A stretch of 64,000 nt of DNA from Streptococcus mitis subsp. hohhotensis (lineage in GTDB: Bacteria > Bacillota > Bacilli > Lactobacillales > Streptococcaceae), in contig NZ_JPFZ01000009.1 in the NCBI RefSeq assembly GCF_000722775.1, positions 124,001-188,000 of the forward strand. The letters run 5' to 3'. The notes below the pieces were generated by a model. It searched no databases, was not told the origin of the DNA, and saw only the letters and a list, made by a program, of their open reading frames with translations. Shown here in pieces: positions 28,945-37,748 of the stretch. Both the position numbers and the translations under genes were made by a program. Every line of letters begins with the position of its first letter. Position 1 is the first letter of the stretch.

Positions 28945-29358
28945 TTACAAAATACTCCAAAATGAAATCGGTTCTTGATAGGCTTTTAGGAAGTCTATTT
29001 TCAGGCTTTGGCTTATGCGATAGGAAGGGATGAGATGTCCTAGGATGAGGAGGGTACCCTGAAGGAAAAGTGGAATACCACTTAAACATATCAAGGAGAG
29101 AATCATTAGGATATCCCATAGGAGAATTTGTAAGGCAAAGCGCCAGAATCTCGGTCTAATCTGGGAATAGAGGTGACTAAAGTGGTCACAAAGTTGGTTT
29201 GAAAGATAGGTCAATAGCACAGGATGAAAGAAAATGAGCCAACCGCTATAAATTAAAATCCAATCCCAAGTAAGCCCTTCTTTAAATGTCAAAAATGCCA
29301 GCATGATTCCATCAATGACAAGGAGTTGAATAGTTTTGATGAAGATGATGTTTTTCAT
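28945..29358 (-). CDS. Membrane protein, paralogue A of a tandem pair
   Basis: 137-residue protein with four hydrophobic segments (about 5-25, 32-52, 75-95 and 98-115). It has the same length, topology and ending (ISFWSIL against ISLWECL) as the gene just upstream, so the two look like an old tandem duplication. No family recognised. The two genes are 18 bases apart and probably co-transcribed. Confidence 0.7.
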   Translation of the reverse strand: MKNIIFIKTIQLLVIDGIMLAFLTFKEGLTWDWILIYSGWLIFFHPVLLTYLSNQLCDHFSHLYSQIRPRFWRFALQILLWDILMILSLICLSGIPLFLQGTLLILGHLIPSYRISQSLKIDFLKAYQEPISFWSIL

Positions 29359-29376
29359 GATAAAACCTCCTTTTCC

Positions 29377-29790
29377 CTAGAGACACTCCCACAAAGAGAT
29401 GTGTTTATCGTAAAAGTCTGGATAGTTTTCTCTCAAGTGGCTAGCCGTTATATAATAAAAAGTAGAATGACAGGAAGTAAAGACTGGAGTAAGAGAGTAA
29501 AAATGTTGAGGGCCATTGATGGCTAAAAAGACAAATAATAGTAGGTCGGCGGAGAGAATCTCTAAGTAGTAAAGGCGAATTTTTTTGTTCATCTGAGGAT
29601 AAATCTCAGCGAATTGATTTTTTAGTTGGACAAGCAAGCGAAATAGCAGGAGTCCCTGAGTAAGGATGAAAATAAAACCAGTGAGCAAGAGCCATTCTAA
29701 AGCTGTCTCGGGTCTAGTGCTAAAAAATGCAAATAGTAGCAAATCGATGACTGCAATTGCTGTAAAATGGATTCTAAAGAGTTTTTTCAT
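29377..29790 (-). CDS. Membrane protein, paralogue B of a tandem pair
   Basis: 137-residue four-span protein (segments at about 9-27, 33-53, 72-92 and 96-114) resembling the downstream neighbour in length, spacing of charged loops (QLKNQFAEIYPQMNKK against NQLCDHFSHLYSQIRP) and C-terminal tail. Function unknown. The preceding region has a plausible AGAGGGATG-type ribosome binding site. Confidence 0.7.
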   Translation of the reverse strand: MKKLFRIHFTAIAVIDLLLFAFFSTRPETALEWLLLTGFIFILTQGLLLFRLLVQLKNQFAEIYPQMNKKIRLYYLEILSADLLLFVFLAINGPQHFYSLTPVFTSCHSTFYYITASHLRENYPDFYDKHISLWECL

Positions 29791-29908
29791 AAGATGACAT
29801 CCCTCTTTTATCTAACTTCATTCTACATCAAACGAATGGGAGTTACAACTAAAATGATAAAAATTTTAGTAAGGAGATTCTGTTAGATTTCTTTATTTGA
29901 TTTTCCTC

Positions 29909-30619
29909 TTATTGTTTTACTTCTTCATCATTCCAGACAAATAAAGCTCCGATTGCATTGAGGATATAAAAGATGTATTTACCGATATTGGCAAAGTTTC
30001 CTTGAATGCCAGCCTTTGTCAGTTGAACGAAATTGTAAATCAACCAAAAGCCCCACTGAGTTGTTAGTTTCAATGCATTCAAAGCATTGGCAATGAGGGA
30101 CAGTGCAAAGGCAATAGTTGTTACGTAGGCAAGGAGATTCATCTTTCCTCCATAGCCGATATAGTTGGTCACAAAGGCAAAGAGGAAGGCGATGATGGAA
30201 ATGATGATAGCCGCCAATTTTAGCTGTTTTTGGCTCATTTGGTTGGGTCTGCCTTCTTGCGAAGCTTCCCATTTCTTAATAGCAAAGGTATAAATGAGGA
30301 AGGTGACGGGATAGGTAATGATGGCTGCCTTATTTCCAAGGATATAATCAATAGCACCGGACAAAATGGTATTAACAATACCAAAGTAATTTCCCCATTT
30401 ACTTAATTTCCCCGTGAAACGAGTGGACAACATGGAAATCCCAACGTTGGTTACGGAAATCAATCCAAAGGGTACAAGAGCTGTCCATGGTCCCCAATCT
30501 ACGAATTTATCGAGACGGGAGTTGAGGTAACCAGATGCAATCGCAATCCCAACGACCAGAGCAACTCCAAAGAGGTCAAACCATTTAGATGTAGCAAAAA
30601 TTTTTAGTGATTTTTTCAT
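29909..30619 (-). CDS. pnuC: Nicotinamide mononucleotide/riboside transporter PnuC
   Basis: 236-residue membrane protein of the PnuC family, which imports nicotinamide riboside for NAD synthesis. It has seven or more hydrophobic segments, with WGPWTALVPFG near residue 43 and a C-terminal WGFWLIYNFVQLTKAG segment, the conserved PnuC core. It is monocistronic and ends in a short T-rich tail. Its neighbour psaR on the same strand has a separate terminator. Confidence 0.9.
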   Translation of the reverse strand: MKKSLKIFATSKWFDLFGVALVVGIAIASGYLNSRLDKFVDWGPWTALVPFGLISVTNVGISMLSTRFTGKLSKWGNYFGIVNTILSGAIDYILGNKAAIITYPVTFLIYTFAIKKWEASQEGRPNQMSQKQLKLAAIIISIIAFLFAFVTNYIGYGGKMNLLAYVTTIAFALSLIANALNALKLTTQWGFWLIYNFVQLTKAGIQGNFANIGKYIFYILNAIGALFVWNDEEVKQ

Positions 30620-30692
30620 AGGTTAAACTATCTTTCTTTTTTTTACAAATATTCTACAATTAAATGAAAGCAAAATCAAATGATAGAAATAA

Positions 30693-30719
30693 AACCCTGA
30701 AAATAAAACTTTCAGGGTT
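30693..30719 (-). terminator. Terminator of psaR
   Basis: AACCCTGAAA (30693-30702) pairs with TTTCAGGGTT (30710-30719) over 7 bases. On the reverse strand it is followed by TTATTT just beyond the psaR stop. Confidence 0.85.
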
Positions 30720-30738
30720 GGTAGTGGTACTTGAGAAA

Positions 30739-31389
30739 TTAGTCGATTTTCTCGACGTAGAGTTGTTTGGCAATGTCCATACTTACTTGTAAGTCCTCTT
30801 TTTTACTGAGGATAGTGAAAGTATTGCTGAAGCCATCAAACTGCTTGACTTGGAGCGAATCACCGATGTGAAGTGAGTGTTTGTCCAGATAATGGAGAAT
30901 GTCAAAACTATCGTGCACCCGAGTCAGGTGGTAGGCGCCAGCTTCCTTGATGTCAGCTAGTGGCAGGTTATTGATTTCAACTAGGAGTTCTCCCTTGGCA
31001 GGAATGGTTCCTCCGTGGGGGCAGGTTTTAGGGAAACCTAGCAATTTATCCAGTCTTTCCACGAACAGGTCAGATACAGTGTGTTCCAAGACCTCAGCTT
31101 CCTCGTGAATCTGGTCACTTGTATAGTCTAAATGATGAACTAGAAAAACTTCAATCAAGCGGTGTTTACGATAGAGCTCAGAGACCAGTTTGAGGCCGAG
31201 GTCAGTCAGTAGATAGCCACATTCCTTGTCCTTAAGGATGAGATTTTCGCTCTTCATCCGTTTAATCATTTCAGTTACGGCAGGGGGAGAGACTTGCATG
31301 CGGGCCGCAATTTCCTTGTTGGTAATCTTATGCAAATCTATGCCAATTTCATAAATACATTTTAGATAGTCTTCTTTATTCGGGGTCAT
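30739..31389 (-). CDS. psaR: Manganese-dependent repressor PsaR (DtxR/MntR family)
   Basis: 216-residue DtxR-family regulator. The N-terminal winged helix is at about 1-65 (EIAARMQVSPPAVTEMIKRMK), the metal-binding dimerisation domain at about 65-140 (LIEVFLVHHL, EAEVLEHTVSD, CPHGG), and the C-terminal FeoA/SH3-like domain at about 150-216. In pneumococcus the Mn-bound form represses psaBCA and other metal genes, and Zn relieves this. The matching operator is seen at 21377-21390. Confidence 0.95.
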   Translation of the reverse strand: MTPNKEDYLKCIYEIGIDLHKITNKEIAARMQVSPPAVTEMIKRMKSENLILKDKECGYLLTDLGLKLVSELYRKHRLIEVFLVHHLDYTSDQIHEEAEVLEHTVSDLFVERLDKLLGFPKTCPHGGTIPAKGELLVEINNLPLADIKEAGAYHLTRVHDSFDILHYLDKHSLHIGDSLQVKQFDGFSNTFTILSKKEDLQVSMDIAKQLYVEKID

Positions 31390-31500
31390 TCGCTTCCTCT
31401 TGTCTAATATCTTTATCTAGTATATCAAAAAAAGCTAGATTTCTCTAGCTGTGACTTTTTATGTTATACTTATTGCAAGAGAAAAAACGAGGAGATGGAT

Positions 31501-32343
31501 ATGACGAAAATAGCTCTTCTTTCAGATATTCATGGAAATACCACCGCCTTGGAGGCTGTTTTGGCAGATGCTCGGCAGCTAGAAGTGGATGAATACTGGC
31601 TTTTGGGAGATATTCTCATGCCAGGGACAGGACGTAGAAGGATTTTGGACTTGTTGGCTCAACTACCGATTACGGCTAGAGTTTTGGGAAACTGGGAAGA
31701 CAGTCTGTGGCATGGTGTCCGTAAGGAATTGGATAGTACTCGTCCCAGTCAACGCTATCTCTTGCGCCAGTGCCAGTATGTTTTAGAGGAAATTTCCCTA
31801 GAAGAAATCGAACTGCTCCACAATCAACCCCTCCAGATTCATCGTCAGTTTGGTGATTTGACGGTAGGAATTAGCCACCATCTTCCTGATAAGAACTGGG
31901 GGAGAGAGTTGATTCATACTGGAGCGCAAGAGGATTTTGACCGTTTGGTGACCAATCCGCCTTGTGATATCGCTGTATATGGTCATATTCACCAGCAGTT
32001 GCTTCGTTACGGGACTGGTGGGCAATTAATTGTCAATCCAGGTTCGATTGGGCAACCTTTCTTTATAGATGCCCAGCTACGGAAGGACTTGCGAGCGCAG
32101 TATATGATTTTGGAGTTTGATCACAAGGGCTTGGTAGATATGGACTTCCGACGGGTGGACTACGATGTGGCAGCTGAATTGCAGTTGGCTAAAGACCTCA
32201 AACTTCCCTATTTTGAGGTTTACTATGAAAGTCTGGTCAATGGGATCCACCATACTCATCATCAGGAATTTCTGAGAGAATTGGCCCAGAAAGAGGGCTA
32301 TGATAGGGAATTAGATGCTTGGTTGAAAAGTGGTAATGATTGA
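31501..32343 (+). CDS. Calcineurin-like metallophosphoesterase (YfcE-like)
   Basis: 280-residue cytoplasmic phosphoesterase. Metal-binding motifs are SDIHGN (D9, H11), GDILMPG, GNWED and GHIHQ, followed by NPGSIGQP, all in the expected order. Members cleave phosphodiesters, but the substrate here is unknown. ATG 31501 is preferred because the GAGGAG site ends 6 bases upstream; ATG 31495 would overlap that site. It is divergent from psaR and followed by the Rrf2 regulator. Confidence 0.92.
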   Translation: MTKIALLSDIHGNTTALEAVLADARQLEVDEYWLLGDILMPGTGRRRILDLLAQLPITARVLGNWEDSLWHGVRKELDSTRPSQRYLLRQCQYVLEEISLEEIELLHNQPLQIHRQFGDLTVGISHHLPDKNWGRELIHTGAQEDFDRLVTNPPCDIAVYGHIHQQLLRYGTGGQLIVNPGSIGQPFFIDAQLRKDLRAQYMILEFDHKGLVDMDFRRVDYDVAAELQLAKDLKLPYFEVYYESLVNGIHHTHHQEFLRELAQKEGYDRELDAWLKSGND

Positions 32344-32418
32344 CATTACAACTAAAAAGGGTATAATAAAAGAAAAAGAAGAGTAGAGGCAGGGGAGCCT
32401 CGTAAAAAGGAGAAGAGG

Positions 32419-32856
32419 ATGCAAATTCCAAGTAGATTTACCATTGCGACTCATATGCTGATAATCATTGCCCTCAAGGGGAAGGAAAGCAAGGTGACCA
32501 GTGATTTTCTGGCTGCTAGTGTCGGGGTCAATCCTGTCATTATCAGAAAGACCTTGTCCCAGTTGAAGAAGGCAGAGTTGATTTCAGTCGCGCGCGGAAC
32601 AGGGGGAACAGAGATTGTTAAGGATCTAAAAGACATTAGTCTTTTAGATGTTTATCAAGCGGTTGAGTGTCTTGGTAAGACTGGTCAACTCTTCAGTTTC
32701 CATGACAATCCGAATCCAAATTGTCCAGTTGGAGCTCATATTCATGATGTTTTGGATCAAAAATTGGAGAGAATCCAGTTGGCAATGGAGACTGAACTTG
32801 GTCAGACCAGTCTAGAACAAGTCGTGGCAGATGCAGAGAGTCAGATGAAGGAGTAA
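32419..32856 (+). CDS. Rrf2-family transcription regulator
   Basis: 145 residues with a winged helix at the N-terminus (RFTIATHMLIIIALKG...VIIRKTLSQLKKAELI) and the Rrf2 wing (RGTGGTEIVKD). Only two cysteines (VECLGK, PNCPVG) are present, so the three-cysteine iron-sulfur cluster of IscR/NsrR is not expected; it resembles the YwnA-type subgroup. A GGAGAAGAGG site precedes the ATG. Targets unknown. Confidence 0.9.
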   Translation: MQIPSRFTIATHMLIIIALKGKESKVTSDFLAASVGVNPVIIRKTLSQLKKAELISVARGTGGTEIVKDLKDISLLDVYQAVECLGKTGQLFSFHDNPNPNCPVGAHIHDVLDQKLERIQLAMETELGQTSLEQVVADAESQMKE

Positions 32857-32924
32857 GAGGGATAGATGCCCTCTTTTTCTCTTTAGATAATTATGATAAA
32901 ATGTAGTTATTAAAGGAGGAAGAA

Positions 32925-33944
32925 ATGTATCTCGTTATAGGAATTGTATTAGCATTTATAGTGTCATTTTGGAAGGATAATAGAAGTTTGTGGAATCCAG
33001 TATTATTCTTATTATCCCTCATTTCCAGTTATTTTTATCTAGGCTACCTTTTTTATCAAAATGGGTATGAGAAGATTCATTTCGCTTTTTTTATATTTCC
33101 CTTTATTTTACTTCCTTTTTTGCTTTTTCTAAGTGGCATCTTTCTAATCTATAATGGGGTCATTTTGTTGAAGCGAGAGGGACGTTCAAAGGCTAATTAT
33201 CTCTCCATGCTCCTTGGAATAGTCATTTTGCTATTTTTTGCTTTGATGTCATTTCGATTGGGAGGACGACATGAATTATTTTACACCAATCACTTTCTAA
33301 ATATTTTATTTGCATTTATTGCTTATTCTTACTTTATTTTTGGTTTTGCTTTTGTGGGTTTTATGCTCTACTCTATCTTGTATCTCTTTATTCCTAAGAA
33401 GAAGCATTATGATTTTATCATCATTCATGGTGCAGGTTTGTTAGATGGAGAAAGAGTAACTCCTTTGCTGAAGAGGAGAATTGATAAGGCGGTAGAAGCT
33501 TACCACAAGTCTAAGAATTCTAACATAAAAATTATTGCCAGCGGTGGAAAAGGAGCAGATGAGAAGATTTCTGAAGCTCAGGCCATTACAAACTATCTGC
33601 TTGAAGAGACAGATGTTCCCCAAGATGCGATTATCCTGGAGGATCAATCAAGGACTACCTACGAGAACCTTCTCTTTTCTAAGGAACTTGGTGAGAAACT
33701 GGTAGCCAAACCTCAATTTCTCTTTGTTACAAATGACTATCATGTTTTTCGTACCAGTACCTATGCGCGTAAGTTAAATATGAAGGGAGATGGCCTCGGA
33801 TGTAGGACGGCAGGCTACTACATACCATCTGCCTTTATTCGGGAGTACTTAGCGCTCTGTGTCAAGATGAAATGGCTTTTCCTTGCCTTTTATGTCCTAC
33901 TATCAGTCCTCATTTTGATAGCCTACAAAGGGATTATTTGGTAG
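32925..33944 (+). CDS. YdcF/ElyC-family (DUF218) membrane protein
   Basis: 339 residues. About five hydrophobic spans fill the first 165 residues. A cytosol- or surface-facing DUF218 domain follows at about 168-310, with IIIHGAGLLDGERVTPLLKRRI and GGKGADEKISEA, and there is a last span at about 315-337. DUF218 proteins such as ElyC and SanA influence envelope integrity and vancomycin tolerance, but the biochemistry is unclear. It has an AAAGGAGGAAG ribosome binding site and a terminator after it (33959-34003). Confidence 0.87.
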   Translation: MYLVIGIVLAFIVSFWKDNRSLWNPVLFLLSLISSYFYLGYLFYQNGYEKIHFAFFIFPFILLPFLLFLSGIFLIYNGVILLKREGRSKANYLSMLLGIVILLFFALMSFRLGGRHELFYTNHFLNILFAFIAYSYFIFGFAFVGFMLYSILYLFIPKKKHYDFIIIHGAGLLDGERVTPLLKRRIDKAVEAYHKSKNSNIKIIASGGKGADEKISEAQAITNYLLEETDVPQDAIILEDQSRTTYENLLFSKELGEKLVAKPQFLFVTNDYHVFRTSTYARKLNMKGDGLGCRTAGYYIPSAFIREYLALCVKMKWLFLAFYVLLSVLILIAYKGIIW

Positions 33945-33958
33945 TTAGATTTTATTTA

Positions 33959-34006
33959 AAAAGACTTAGAATGCACATGAAAGTATGTATTCTAGGTCTT
34001 TTGTTT
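33959..34006. terminator. Bidirectional hairpin terminator
   Basis: AAAAGACTTAGAATGCACAT pairs imperfectly with ATGTATTCTAGGTCTTTT across a 6-base loop, with T runs beyond. It separates the YdcF-like gene from the convergent DUF2974 gene. Confidence 0.8.
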
Positions 34007-34031
34007 TGTATACATTTAATTTTCAAGAGTA

Positions 34032-35105
34032 TTATCTATTCTTCCATGCTTGGTAACGGGTATCAATCAATAACTGGGTAAGACGTCCCATAGTTTCCCT
34101 TTCTTCTGGAGTGAGGGATTGAGCTTGGACGAAGAGATGACGAATGTGTTCGATAGCCTTTAAGGAAGACAAGTCATTGATAGAAGTAATACCAGAATCA
34201 AGAATGGTGCCAAAGAAGAGATCGAAGTAGAGCTGGAGTTCTTCGTCAGGGACTGTGGCCACCCACTCCTTGAAGGTTGTGTCAACTTGTTGGCTATCAC
34301 TGTTGGTCTTATCCAGTTGGACGAAGTGCTTGTCCTCAATCTGCCAACTAAAGGTATCGTGCTGGGCGATACCACCTAAGGCAGTACTGTGCACGATGAT
34401 TTGGTGGGCAGGAATTTCCAGCATCATACCGATAATGGAGCCTTGTGGGATGAAGACCTTGGTTCTCTCCATTATCCTTTGATAGCCCTCAGTTTGTGTC
34501 AGCTCTTTATGGAGACCAGGCGCATCAAAGGTATAAACTGCTGTGATTTGATTTTGCAAGCTTTGCTCAATTTGACTAGCCGCATAGATGGCTAAATTTC
34601 CTCCCTTGGAATGCCCAGCCAGAATGACCTTTTGATTAGGATGGTGGGCAAAAAAGTTCTTTAAATAGCGAAGGGCGTGCTTTTGAGCAGGAATTTCCTT
34701 CATATAGGTCAGGTGGAAATCTTCCTTCCAGCCAATGATACTGTCATCTGTCCCACGAAAGACAATCAGATAGGTATCGAGAGTGAGGCGGTAGGTCATA
34801 GCCGCAAACTGTTTTTGCAATTCAGGATCAATGTCATTGACAAAATGGGAGAGTTTGCAATTTTTGAAGCGTTTGTGTTGAGCTAGTTCATCTAATAGCT
34901 GGAGGCGATTTTTACTAGTAAGCATGGTGGGTTCTCTTGGAACCTGAGGTGCTAGGTCTAAAAGTCGCTGAGGAGCTGTGGAGACCAGATTATCAAATGA
35001 GAGATAGGTGATTTCTGTTAAGGCTAAAACATCTAATTCATTCAAAGGAAGGTCGTAATAAGAATCGTGTGCGACATCTTTCAGATAATCAAAAATATTG
35101 GTCAT
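34032..35105 (-). CDS. Mbeg1-like (DUF2974) alpha/beta hydrolase-fold protein
   Basis: 357 residues. The nucleophile elbow is AGHSKGGNLAIYAA near residues 160-173, giving a likely catalytic Ser in GHSKG, and a FRGTDDSIIGWKEDF block precedes it as in lipase-3-like proteins. DUF2974 members are lipase- or esterase-like; no substrate is established for this one. No signal peptide is seen, so it is cytoplasmic. Monocistronic, with an AAAGGAGCTC-type site before the ATG. Confidence 0.88.
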   Translation of the reverse strand: MTNIFDYLKDVAHDSYYDLPLNELDVLALTEITYLSFDNLVSTAPQRLLDLAPQVPREPTMLTSKNRLQLLDELAQHKRFKNCKLSHFVNDIDPELQKQFAAMTYRLTLDTYLIVFRGTDDSIIGWKEDFHLTYMKEIPAQKHALRYLKNFFAHHPNQKVILAGHSKGGNLAIYAASQIEQSLQNQITAVYTFDAPGLHKELTQTEGYQRIMERTKVFIPQGSIIGMMLEIPAHQIIVHSTALGGIAQHDTFSWQIEDKHFVQLDKTNSDSQQVDTTFKEWVATVPDEELQLYFDLFFGTILDSGITSINDLSSLKAIEHIRHLFVQAQSLTPEERETMGRLTQLLIDTRYQAWKNR

Positions 35106-35228
35106 AAGAGCTCCTTTCTTTTTATTTATCTTATCACAAACACATAGAATTTACTAGTTGGTTTGTACGATCTCTCTACATACCGACCTATAATGGTATG
35201 ATTTAGATACATAGAAGACAGTTTGCTT

Positions 35229-36005
35229 TTATTTCAAACCTCTAAACATACTTGTTTGTATCTGTTTGGCGTCAATCCCATTCTCTTTTAAGAAATTCTT
35301 CATCTCATTTATATCATCAGGTTGGCCGGTTAAGAGATAAATAGCTTGGTTACCGTATTTCACAACCGCATTTTTTAAAAATGCTTGGCTTTGAGAAAAG
35401 GTTTCGCTAGTTTTATAAGTTAGATTCGGATTATTCTTACTAAGCTCTCTTAACTCATTATCAAAAATGTTTACTCCTTTGTCTAAATGATTAAGAATGA
35501 TGGAGCGCTTACCAGTCCACTCTTTCACAACTGGACGTAGAGTAGAAATACCGACATCAGAGGCAAAACAAACCAGTGCTTGGTCATTGTCTTTAACAGA
35601 TAAAGATGACTCCAGCCAACTCATCTCAATTTTACTACCAGCTGGTAAATGTGTTAAGGTTTCCTTAAATACGCTACCACTATTATGGGTTACAATAAGA
35701 ATTTCATCCTCATCAGGAGTGGAAGCAAGGGTTAGCCATCGGCTAGCCTGATCCTCCTTTACTGGACTTTTGTCTGGACCAAACGAGCTGTCAGGAAGCT
35801 TAAACTGAGCATAGGAGCCAGCTTTCCCTATTTGATTTTTTGGTTTTGTGATGTGAACTAAATACAAATCTCCGCTGGGATTTTCAATGGATTTTATCGA
35901 TAAAGTTTGACTTCGTCCAAGATAGGTAATGATTCCCCAAGATATAAAGCCGAGCACTCCAAGTGTAGTTAGAATAATTATGAACATTTTTTTCCCTCGT
36001 TTCAT
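35229..36005 (-). CDS. Membrane-anchored ferredoxin reductase (FNR)-like protein
   Basis: 258 residues. A single N-terminal span (about 7-29) is followed by a domain with the order of FAD/NAD-binding reductases: a beta-rich part with GSYAQFKLPDSSF, then ALVCFASDVGISTLRPVV (like the GGIGITP motif) and a C-terminal YLLTGQPDDINEMKNFLKENGI...MFRGL (like the C-G-P segment of FNR). The canonical flavin RxYS motif is replaced by SRWLTLAS, so cofactor binding is uncertain. It is probably controlled by the TetR regulator at 36093, because the same TGAATGAA...TTCATTCA operator precedes both genes. Confidence 0.77.
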   Translation of the reverse strand: MKRGKKMFIIILTTLGVLGFISWGIITYLGRSQTLSIKSIENPSGDLYLVHITKPKNQIGKAGSYAQFKLPDSSFGPDKSPVKEDQASRWLTLASTPDEDEILIVTHNSGSVFKETLTHLPAGSKIEMSWLESSLSVKDNDQALVCFASDVGISTLRPVVKEWTGKRSIILNHLDKGVNIFDNELRELSKNNPNLTYKTSETFSQSQAFLKNAVVKYGNQAIYLLTGQPDDINEMKNFLKENGIDAKQIQTSMFRGLK

Positions 36006-36035
36006 TTTTAACTCCTATAGTGTAGTAATTTTCTA

Positions 36036-36061
36036 TGAATGAATAATATTTTTTTCATTCA
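36036..36061 (-). promoter_or_regulatory. Putative TetR operator upstream of the FNR-like gene
   Basis: Inverted repeat TGAATGAA (36036-36043) and TTCATTCA (36054-36061), 10-base spacer. The same half-sites occur upstream of the tetR gene at 36676-36703. Confidence 0.68.
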
Positions 36062-36092
36062 ATAATTTCCAAAAAATAAAGAAAAGATTTCT

Positions 36093-36656
36093 TTATTTCA
36101 GTATTCCTTTAATGAAGTTGGTTGCTAGTATTTCTACAGTTTTGCTAATATCTGGAAAATCATTTTCTGTGATATGCATATCCATGTAGTAAAATAGGTT
36201 GTAAACTTGTAAAATATCTTGAATTTTTTCTGGAGAATGGCCTTCAGCCTGCAAACGATGAGTAAAGGTTTTCACGAGAAATTGATGAAATGGATTCGTG
36301 ACTTTCCCTTCTTCTGAGGAATAGTAGCTATGCAACTCATCTGCTATGGCAGGATTGTACCATTCTGCAAGGATTTTATTGGAAGAAACGAGTGCTCTGG
36401 ATTGAGCAAAGAGTTGACTAATAAGATCAATCATATCAATTTCCCAATCCAGTTCTTCGATCATAGTTTGGCGAACACGGTTGTTTTCATCAATATAGAT
36501 ATCTAAAAAAATAGCCTCTTTACTTTCGTAATAGTTATAAAAAGATCCGACTGCCATATGAGCTTGTCTAGCAATTTCTGAAATTCCTGTCGCCTTGTAT
36601 CCTTTTTTTGAAAAAACTTCATAAGCTGCGGATTTCAAAGCCTGTTTTTTGTCCAA
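36093..36656 (-). CDS. TetR-family transcription regulator
   Basis: 187 residues with an N-terminal TetR helix-turn-helix (about 6-52: AAYEVFSKKGYKATGISEIARQAHMAVGSFYNYYESKEAIF) and an all-helical ligand domain. Matching inverted repeats lie in its own promoter and in front of the FNR-like gene downstream, so it is likely autoregulated and controls that gene. The inducer is unknown. Confidence 0.92.
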   Translation of the reverse strand: MDKKQALKSAAYEVFSKKGYKATGISEIARQAHMAVGSFYNYYESKEAIFLDIYIDENNRVRQTMIEELDWEIDMIDLISQLFAQSRALVSSNKILAEWYNPAIADELHSYYSSEEGKVTNPFHQFLVKTFTHRLQAEGHSPEKIQDILQVYNLFYYMDMHITENDFPDISKTVEILATNFIKGILK

Positions 36657-36675
36657 TTTGATTCACCTCTTTTCT

Positions 36676-36703
36676 GAATGAATATTAAATATTGTTCATT
36701 CAT
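36676..36703 (-). promoter_or_regulatory. Putative TetR operator upstream of tetR
   Basis: TGAATGAA (36676-36683) and TTCATTCA (36696-36703) with a 12-base spacer, 20 bases before the tetR start. It shares half-sites with 36036-36061. A separate perfect palindrome TTTCAGATTG-t-CAATCTGAAA lies at 36720-36740. Confidence 0.68.
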
Positions 36704-37070
36704 ATCTTAACAAATCTTTTTCAGATTGTCAATCTGAAAGCTAGAACTTTTTACGGATACCACTTGATAAGGAGCTTTTCAATGTTAGAAGAGTATAGAG
36801 TGTCGTTTTAACTACACTCAAGGTTTGGAAGAATAGATATAAATTTTGGTTAAGGGGATGGATAAAAGAACTGAAATGAGGGTTGAAAAAATTAAAAATA
36901 AATGGGTAGTGCTGGCACTATGTCTGAAAATAAGGTATGATATCAATGGGGTTATTCACTATCTGTTTTTGAGCTGTTGTGACAAGGAAATGTCAAAAAA
37001 GTATTAGATACTAAGCCCTCTATTTATACTAAAGGATTTAAGACTCCTAAAATTAGCAAAGGAGAATCAG
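36704..37070. other. Intergenic region before the two-component system
   Basis: About 370 bases without a gene. It holds the perfect 10-bp palindrome at 36720-36740 and a 9-codon frame at 36782 with an AAGGAG site (MLEEYRVSF). The rest shows nothing I recognise. The response-regulator ribosome binding site (AAAGGAGAA) lies at its end. Confidence 0.45.
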
Positions 37071-37748
37071 ATGCACAAGATTTTATTAGTAGAAGATGAT
37101 CAGGTCATTCGTCAACAGGTCGGGAAAATGCTCTCTGAATGGGGATTTGAAGTGGTCCTGGTAGAAGACTTTATGGAAGTTTTGAGTCTATTTGTTCAGT
37201 CGGAACCTCATCTGGTCCTCATGGATATTGGACTGCCTTTGTTTAATGGCTATCACTGGTGTCAGGAGATTCGCAAGATTTCCAAGGTACCCATCATGTT
37301 TCTGTCTTCGAGAGACCAGGCTATGGATATCGTCATGGCGATTAACATGGGCGCGGATGACTTTGTGACCAAGCCTTTTGACCAGCAGGTTCTTTTAGCC
37401 AAGGTTCAGGGCTTGCTACGCCGTTCCTATGAGTTTGGGCGTGACGAGAGTTTACTGGAATACGCCGGTGTGATCCTCAATACCAAATCCATGGATTTAC
37501 ATTATCAAGGCCAAGTCTTGAATTTGACCAAGAACGAATTCCAGATTTTACGAGTTTTGTTTGAGCATGCGGGCAATATTGTAGCGCGTGACGACCTCAT
37601 GCGGGAACTTTGGAATAGTGACTTTTTCATTGATGACAATACCCTATCTGTTAATGTAGCTCGTTTGCGTAAAAAATTGGAAGAGCAGGGTTTGGTAGGA
37701 TTTATCGAGACCAAGAAAGGGATAGGGTACGGACTGAAGCATGCTTGA
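37071..37748 (+). CDS. OmpR-family response regulator (BraR/BceR type)
   Basis: 225 residues. The receiver domain has D52 as phosphoacceptor (VLMDIGLP), an N-terminal acidic pair (VEDD) and the conserved K in VTKPFD near residue 102. The C-terminal winged helix is at about 128-222 (LTKNEFQILRVLFEHAGNIVARDDLMRELW). It overlaps the kinase start by 8 bases. The pair corresponds by position and size to pneumococcal TCS01. BceR-type systems sense cell-wall antibiotics, though the local BceAB-type transporter is not adjacent. Confidence 0.93.
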   Translation: MHKILLVEDDQVIRQQVGKMLSEWGFEVVLVEDFMEVLSLFVQSEPHLVLMDIGLPLFNGYHWCQEIRKISKVPIMFLSSRDQAMDIVMAINMGADDFVTKPFDQQVLLAKVQGLLRRSYEFGRDESLLEYAGVILNTKSMDLHYQGQVLNLTKNEFQILRVLFEHAGNIVARDDLMRELWNSDFFIDDNTLSVNVARLRKKLEEQGLVGFIETKKGIGYGLKHA

